From assembly GCA_016206875.1 (NCBI GenBank), contig JACQQR010000170.1, positions 1 to 10,075 on the forward strand: 10,075 bases of DNA, read 5' to 3'. The position numbers and the translations under genes are program-made. Position 1 is the stretch's first letter. Every line of letters begins with the position of its first letter. The notes under the pieces are model-generated. The model saw only the letters and a list, made by a program, of their open reading frames with translations, searched no databases and was not told where the DNA came from. The stretch is from Candidatus Omnitrophota bacterium (GTDB lineage: Bacteria; Omnitrophota; Omnitrophia; Omnitrophales; JACROU01). This document shows positions 6,426 to 10,075 of the stretch, piece after piece.

Positions 6426-7724
6426 TTACGTGCCCATCTCCCAGGAGGCGAGATATTTCTTTTGTTCCGGGGTGAGCTCGTCAATTTGGATAGCCATTGA
6501 TTTGAGTTTTAGGCGGGCAATTTCCCGGTCAATATTTTCCGGAACCCGGTACACTTTTTTCTCAAGTTCCTTCGCGTTCTTAACTATATATTCCGCGGAA
6601 AGCGCCTGATTGGCAAACGACATATCCATCACCGAGGCCGGGTGCCCTTCGGCAGCCGAAAGATTGATTAAGCGGCCGTCAGCGAGCAGGTTGATTTTTT
6701 TCCCGCTTCCTGAAAGCGTAAATTCTTCCACAAACTCGCGCACGCGCCGGCGCTTTGCGGATAACTTTTCCAGCGCCGGAATATCAATCTCCGCGTTGAA
6801 ATGCCCAGAGTTGGCCACAATCGCGCCCTCTTTCATCTTTAAAAAATGATCGCGCCGGATAATGTTGAGATTTCCCGTTACGGTGACAAACACATCACCC
6901 GCTTGCGCGGCTTCATTCATGCCCATTACCTGAAAGCCGTCAAGCGCCGCCTCCAGCGCCTTGAGCGGATCGACTTCGGTGACAATGACTTTGGCGCCCA
7001 AGCCGCGGGCCTTATCGGCCACTCCGCGGCCGCACCAGCCATAACCGCTGACCACCACCGTGCTTCCGGCCAAAAGAACGTTAGTGGCCCGGATAATTCC
7101 ATCCAAAGTGGATTGGCCCGTGCCGTAACGATTGTCAAAAAAATGCTTGGTAAACGCGTCATTGACCGCAACGATGGGATACATCAAGAGATGTTTTGCC
7201 TCAAGACTGCGCAAGCGAATCACACCCGTGGTGGTTTCTTCGGTGCCGCCGATAATATGTTTATTTAAATTTTTCCTTTTCGAATGAATTTCAGAAACCA
7301 GGTCGGCCCCGTCATCCATCGTCAGGTTTGGCTTTCGATCGAGTGTGGCGTTGATATGGCGATAATAGGTTTTATGATCCTCGCCCTTGATTGCGAAAGT
7401 GGGAATTCCGTGATGCTTCACCAGGCTCGCAGCCACATCATCTTGCGTGGACAGCGGATTGGAAGCGCATAAAGTGACATCCGCGCCTCCGGTTGCGAGC
7501 ACGATCATTAAATTGGCCGTCTCTGTGGTCACATGGAGACACGCGGCCACGCGAACGCCTGTAAGCGGCTTTTCTTTCGCAAAGCGGCTTTGAATCAGCG
7601 ACAATACCGGCATGCTGCGCGCCGCCCACTCAATGCGAAGATTTCCTTTTTCGGCAAGCCCTATATCTTTAACGTCAAATGAAGCGCCAGATTTTTTTTT
7701 GGGTTGTGAAAGAGTCATGGTCAT
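6426..7724 (-). CDS. ahcY: S-adenosylhomocysteine hydrolase, short archaeal/Thermotoga-type
   Basis: This NAD-dependent cytoplasmic enzyme splits S-adenosylhomocysteine into adenosine and homocysteine and so relieves product inhibition of methyltransferases. The protein has 432 residues. Substrate and catalytic positions of the family are present: His64 (LHVTTETA), MDDGAD (136-141), TEETTTG (161-167), Lys193 and Asp197 in FTKHFFDN, and His308 in NSGHFNAEID. The NAD loop is GYGWCGRG (227-234), the Trp-Cys variant. The ~40-residue insertion of long bacterial forms is absent and the C-terminus (IQIDELTPEQKKYL) is of the archaeal/Thermotoga kind. The start at 7724 has GGGGA 6 bp upstream. metK ends 12 bp upstream, so the two are an operon. 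Some archaeal members act on S-inosylhomocysteine instead; I cannot decide that from motifs. Confidence 0.94.
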   Translation of the reverse strand: MTMTLSQPKKKSGASFDVKDIGLAEKGNLRIEWAARSMPVLSLIQSRFAKEKPLTGVRVAACLHVTTETANLMIVLATGGADVTLCASNPLSTQDDVAASLVKHHGIPTFAIKGEDHKTYYRHINATLDRKPNLTMDDGADLVSEIHSKRKNLNKHIIGGTEETTTGVIRLRSLEAKHLLMYPIVAVNDAFTKHFFDNRYGTGQSTLDGIIRATNVLLAGSTVVVSGYGWCGRGVADKARGLGAKVIVTEVDPLKALEAALDGFQVMGMNEAAQAGDVFVTVTGNLNIIRRDHFLKMKEGAIVANSGHFNAEIDIPALEKLSAKRRRVREFVEEFTLSGSGKKINLLADGRLINLSAAEGHPASVMDMSFANQALSAEYIVKNAKELEKKVYRVPENIDREIARLKLKSMAIQIDELTPEQKKYLASWEMGT

Positions 7725-7736
7725 CGATAGTCCCCG

Positions 7737-8975
7737 TTAAATTAATTTTTTAAGATCACTGACGCGATCGGTGAGCTCCCAGGTAAAACCTTCTTCGTTG
7801 CGGCCGAAGTGCCCGTAGGCCGCGGTAGCCCGGTACACAGGACGCCGTAATTTTAAATGGGTGATGATTGCGCGAGGCGTAAAATCGAAAATACTCTGAA
7901 TTTTTGAGGCAAGAATTTCGTCATTGATGCGGCCTGTGCCAAAAGTATGAACCATGACACTCACCGGCTGGGCTACACCGATGGCGTAGGCCACCTGAAT
8001 TTCACAGCGCTTGGCCAGACCCGATGCCACAATATTTTTGGCGACATAACGGGCAAAATAACTGGCCGAACGGTCCACCTTGGACGGGTCTTTTCCGCTA
8101 AAAGCGCCGCCGCCGTGGGCGCCCACACCGCCATAGGTGTCGACGATGATCTTGCGGCCTGTCAAACCTGTGTCTCCGTGCGGGCCGCCGATTTCAAAAC
8201 GACCGGTGGGATTGACCAGAATTTTTGTTTTGCTATCCAGTAATTTTTTGGAAATAACTTTGGGGATTAATTTTTCGCGTACATCGCGTTCAATAATTTT
8301 TTGGGCCACATCGGCATCGTGTTGGGTGCTGACCACAATCGTGTCTACACGCACCGGCTCGCCTTCTTCGTACTCTACGGTCACTTGCGACTTGGCGTCC
8401 GGCCGCAGATACGTAAGCGTTCCCTCTTTGCGCAGCCGCGCCAATTCGCGCACCAAATGATGCGCCAATAGAATGGGCATCGGCATGAGCTCCGGAGTTT
8501 CATCTGTGGCATAACCAAACATCATGCCTTGGTCCCCCGCGCCGCCCGTGTCCACACCCATCGCAATATCGGGCGATTGCTTTTGCACGGCCTGCAAAAC
8601 ACCGCAAGTTTTATAGTCGAATCCCATGCGCGCGTCGGTATAACCAATTTCACGGATGGTACTACGAACAATGGCGGGAATTTCGATGGAGGCATTCGTG
8701 GTGATTTCACCGGCAACCACAACGATGCCCGTGGTCACGAGAGTTTCGCAAGCAACGCGGCCTTGCGGATCCTGGGCTAAAATGGCGTCCAGAATAGAAT
8801 CAGAAATTTGATCGCATACTTTATCGGGATGGCCTTCGCTGACAGATTCCGAGGTGAAAAGATGGTTGACAGCTTTTGACGATGAAACTTGTTTTGTAGC
8901 GCGAACTGCCTGCTTTGGACTTTTCAATGTAGCCACTCCCCCTTCTTGATCTTGAGAATTCCATTGTTTCTTCAT
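7737..8975 (-). CDS. metK: S-adenosylmethionine synthetase
   Basis: MetK makes S-adenosylmethionine from methionine and ATP, releasing phosphate and pyrophosphate. Signatures are LFTSESVSEGHPDKVCDQIS (39-58), the hexapeptide GAGDQG within GGAGDQGMMFGYATDE, and the ATP-binding GGGAFSGKDPSKVDRS. The start at 8975 is chosen because AGGAG lies 8 bp upstream. An ATG at 9029 would read through the intergenic hairpin and has no support. With this start the protein has 412 residues, and about 36 precede NHLF, where typical MetK has only a few. The extension is polar and rich in Lys, Gln and Ser. A TTG at codon 17, preceded by AAGGGGGAG, could shorten it. The gene lies 71 bp after the nucleotidylyltransferase and 12 bp before ahcY. 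I see no SAM riboswitch in the short leader. Confidence 0.95.
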   Translation of the reverse strand: MKKQWNSQDQEGGVATLKSPKQAVRATKQVSSSKAVNHLFTSESVSEGHPDKVCDQISDSILDAILAQDPQGRVACETLVTTGIVVVAGEITTNASIEIPAIVRSTIREIGYTDARMGFDYKTCGVLQAVQKQSPDIAMGVDTGGAGDQGMMFGYATDETPELMPMPILLAHHLVRELARLRKEGTLTYLRPDAKSQVTVEYEEGEPVRVDTIVVSTQHDADVAQKIIERDVREKLIPKVISKKLLDSKTKILVNPTGRFEIGGPHGDTGLTGRKIIVDTYGGVGAHGGGAFSGKDPSKVDRSASYFARYVAKNIVASGLAKRCEIQVAYAIGVAQPVSVMVHTFGTGRINDEILASKIQSIFDFTPRAIITHLKLRRPVYRATAAYGHFGRNEEGFTWELTDRVSDLKKLI

Positions 8976-9002
8976 ATATTTTCTCCTAGTGATTAATTGA
9001 GG

Positions 9003-9022
9003 GGTCGGCGAGTTTCCCGACC
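9003..9022. repeat. Hairpin upstream of metK
   Basis: GGTCGG (9003-9008) and CCGACC (9017-9022) form a 6-bp stem with an 8-nt loop, 28 bp before the metK start on the minus strand. No U-run follows, so it does not look like an intrinsic terminator. It resembles a common intergenic 'GTAGGTCGGG...CCCGACC' repeat that I recall from other genomes; this is not confirmed. It leaves room for the AGGAG ribosome site of metK. Confidence 0.45.
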
Positions 9023-9027
9023 TACTC

Positions 9028-9070
9028 ACCCCCGCGGAAGCCTTGCCTACCGGCAGGCAGGCGGGGGTCC
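9028..9070. repeat. Nested palindromic repeat at the end of the nucleotidylyltransferase gene
   Basis: Outer arms ACCCCCGC (9028-9035) and GCGGGGGT (9061-9068) are the same 8-mers as in the left hairpin at 6330-6349, and TCC follows in both. Here the loop holds a second palindrome, TGCCT (9044-9048) and AGGCA (9055-9059) around ACCGGC. It therefore reads as the same repeat carrying a ~19-bp insert in its loop. The stop codon of the upstream gene (9047-9049) and its last seven codons lie within it. Confidence 0.7.
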
Positions 9071-9808
9071 ATTTTGCAAAAGCCGGTTTACTTCGTCATA
9101 AGACGCGCGATCGCCGATGTCATACCAAAATCCGGCAAGCGGAACTCCGTACACAGAAGACCGCTCGACGAGCCATTTGACAAAATACCCGGGCGCATCG
9201 GGATTATTTTTCTCGGATAAATAAACCCGCACCAATTCGAGCGCTTCCTGCGGGAAAAAATAAACGCCTGTTGAGGCCAATGTCGTCTTCGGCTCCGGCG
9301 GCTTTTCTAAAAAGGCGGTTATCTTACCACTCGCTCTGACCTGAACCAAGCCATAATTTTTAGCTAAATTCAAATCCCCAACATCATATATCCCTAATGA
9401 ACTAAAGGGCTTATGCTTCATTGCGATTTGAACAAATTCATTCAAGTGAAAACTAAACAAATTATCTCCCGCCAGCAGGAGCACATCCTCATTAATTTTT
9501 CCTTGGCGAAGAACCAAATCTAAATCGCCAATGGCGCCCAGGCGCGTTTCATTGGTCAGGGTGCCATCGTTTACGACATGAATTTTTTCTTTAAGAATAG
9601 GAGCGCTTTTCGCCCAATCTTCGAAATGACCGGCAAATTTTCCGTTTGAGACGATCCAGACAGAATCCAGGGGCTCAATTTCCGCAACTTTCTCCAGCAA
9701 ATATTCAAGCATGGGCTTGCCCGCGACAGGCAAAAGCGGCTTCGGCGTATTCAGCGTCAAAGGATGCAGGCGAACCGCATATCCGGCGCAAAGAATGATA
9801 ACTTTCAT
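9047..9808 (-). CDS. Sugar-phosphate nucleotidylyltransferase (RmlA/GlmU-N-like)
   Basis: This 253-residue enzyme belongs to the NTP_transferase family, which joins a sugar 1-phosphate to an NTP-derived nucleotide to make an NDP-sugar plus pyrophosphate. The N-terminal nucleotide loop is LCAGYAVRLHPLT (6-18), a Tyr-Ala-Val version of the usual GGxGTRL, followed by TPKPLLPVAGKPML (21-34). The metal-binding Asp115 is in LLAGDNLF, FLEKP is at 166-170, and GFWYDIGDRASYDEVNRLL (227-245) is the typical C-terminal segment. The start at 9808 has AGAGG 5 bp upstream and a matching promoter; the ATG at 9868 would begin upstream of the promoter. The sugar is unknown: the family covers glucose, mannose and heptose phosphates. 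Residues 247-253 (GPPPACR) come from a repeat element. metK follows 71 bp downstream on the same strand. Confidence 0.88.
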   Translation of the reverse strand: MKVIILCAGYAVRLHPLTLNTPKPLLPVAGKPMLEYLLEKVAEIEPLDSVWIVSNGKFAGHFEDWAKSAPILKEKIHVVNDGTLTNETRLGAIGDLDLVLRQGKINEDVLLLAGDNLFSFHLNEFVQIAMKHKPFSSLGIYDVGDLNLAKNYGLVQVRASGKITAFLEKPPEPKTTLASTGVYFFPQEALELVRVYLSEKNNPDAPGYFVKWLVERSSVYGVPLAGFWYDIGDRASYDEVNRLLQNGPPPACR

Positions 9809-9833
9809 AGAAACCTCTATGTACGGCATGACA

Positions 9834-9861
9834 ATTAAAAATGGGCATAGCCCATTGGCAA
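9834..9861 (-). promoter_or_regulatory. Promoter with palindromic spacer, candidate operator
   Basis: On the minus strand TTGCCA (9856-9861) and TTTAAT (9834-9839) are separated by 16 bp. The perfect inverted repeat AATGGGC-TAT-GCCCATT (9840-9856) exactly fills the spacer. Transcription would start near 9827, about 19 nt before the ATG, leaving space for the AGAGG site (9814-9818). The same bases could form an RNA hairpin followed by TTTAATT and act as a weak terminator or attenuator for transcripts arriving from upstream. Confidence 0.5.
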
Positions 9862-9971
9862 ACCGCATAGTGCCGCATTCTCAAAATCAAATGTTTTGCG
9901 GTACTACTACACTGTTTCCTAAGTTCGTATAGGGTATAGGCGTCCCGGCGGCCCACCAATGTATCTCGCGG

Positions 9972-10075
9972 CCCCTCTCCCTTTCTAAGGGAGAGGGGAA
10001 GGGGTGAGGGTTTAGAATTTCGTACCCTTTTCACCACCCACCCTCACCCTTAATCCCTCTCCCTCTCACGAGGGA
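9972..10075. repeat. Second copy of the MITE core, cut by the window edge
   Basis: The order of hairpins matches the element at 4251-4425. A side arm CCCCTCTCCCTT / AAGGGAGAGGGG (9972-9983 and 9987-9998) comes first. The central GGGTGAGGGT (10002-10011) pairs with ACCCTCACCC (10040-10049). A second side arm starts at about 10055 and is incomplete at 10075. The loops differ in sequence from the first copy. The 16-bp terminal repeat of the first copy is not visible on the left, so the outer boundary is unknown. Between 9862 and 9971 I see no gene. Confidence 0.7.

Noticed and set aside
6846..7268. Open frame of 140 codons antisense to ahcY
   Set aside because: It is a shadow of a well-conserved gene, with no recognisable domain and no ribosome site seen.
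8976..9046. SAM riboswitch in front of metK
   Set aside because: Only about 70 bases are available, and they hold short repeat hairpins without the multi-helix junction of SAM-I or other known SAM riboswitches that I can recognise.
1..10075. CRISPR array, phage genes or defence system
   Set aside because: No spaced repeat array, integrase, nuclease, helicase or toxin-antitoxin genes are present; the repeats seen are palindromic intergenic elements.

Overview
The window carries nine protein genes in compact, mostly operonic blocks. The gaps hold palindromic repeats instead of further genes. An LptF/LptG-family permease implies an outer membrane with lipopolysaccharide, so the host is a Gram-negative bacterium. 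The short 'archaeal/Thermotoga-type' S-adenosylhomocysteinase, the secreted transglutaminase-like/TPR proteins and the dense dispersed palindromes resemble genomes of uncultivated phyla such as Omnitrophota. That placement is an impression from gene style and is not demonstrated here.

Left block (minus strand, 122-1085): aroD (type I 3-dehydroquinate dehydratase, shikimate pathway) is followed by rpsU (ribosomal protein S21). The end of aroD is very compact: its last codons and stop form one arm of a terminator hairpin, and the -35 box of a near-consensus rpsU promoter begins two bases after the U-tract. aroD has a TATAAT box only six bases before its ATG, so its mRNA is probably leaderless.

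Centre (plus strand, 1114-4229): two overlapping (ATGA) paralogous genes encode exported proteins with a transglutaminase-like domain followed by TPR repeats. The downstream protein keeps the Cys-His-acidic triad. The upstream one has Arg where the Cys should be and contains no cysteine at all, so the pair looks like an active enzyme plus a pseudo-enzyme scaffold. A 175-bp MITE-like element, with 16-bp terminal inverted repeats and a 9-bp target duplication, separates them from the next pair: comF (phosphoribosyltransferase-like, zinc ribbon) and an lptF/lptG-type permease, again joined by ATGA.

Right block (minus strand, 9808 down to 6426): a sugar-phosphate nucleotidylyltransferase, then metK, then ahcY. 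metK and ahcY are 12 bp apart and form the SAM synthesis/recycling pair. The nucleotidylyltransferase has a promoter whose spacer is filled by a perfect palindrome, a candidate operator. Its last seven codons and its stop lie inside a dispersed palindromic repeat. A double-hairpin repeat with compensatory changes fills the gap between the convergent lptF/G-type gene and ahcY. A second copy of the MITE core runs off the right edge. No tRNA, rRNA, CRISPR array, integrase or transposase gene was seen.
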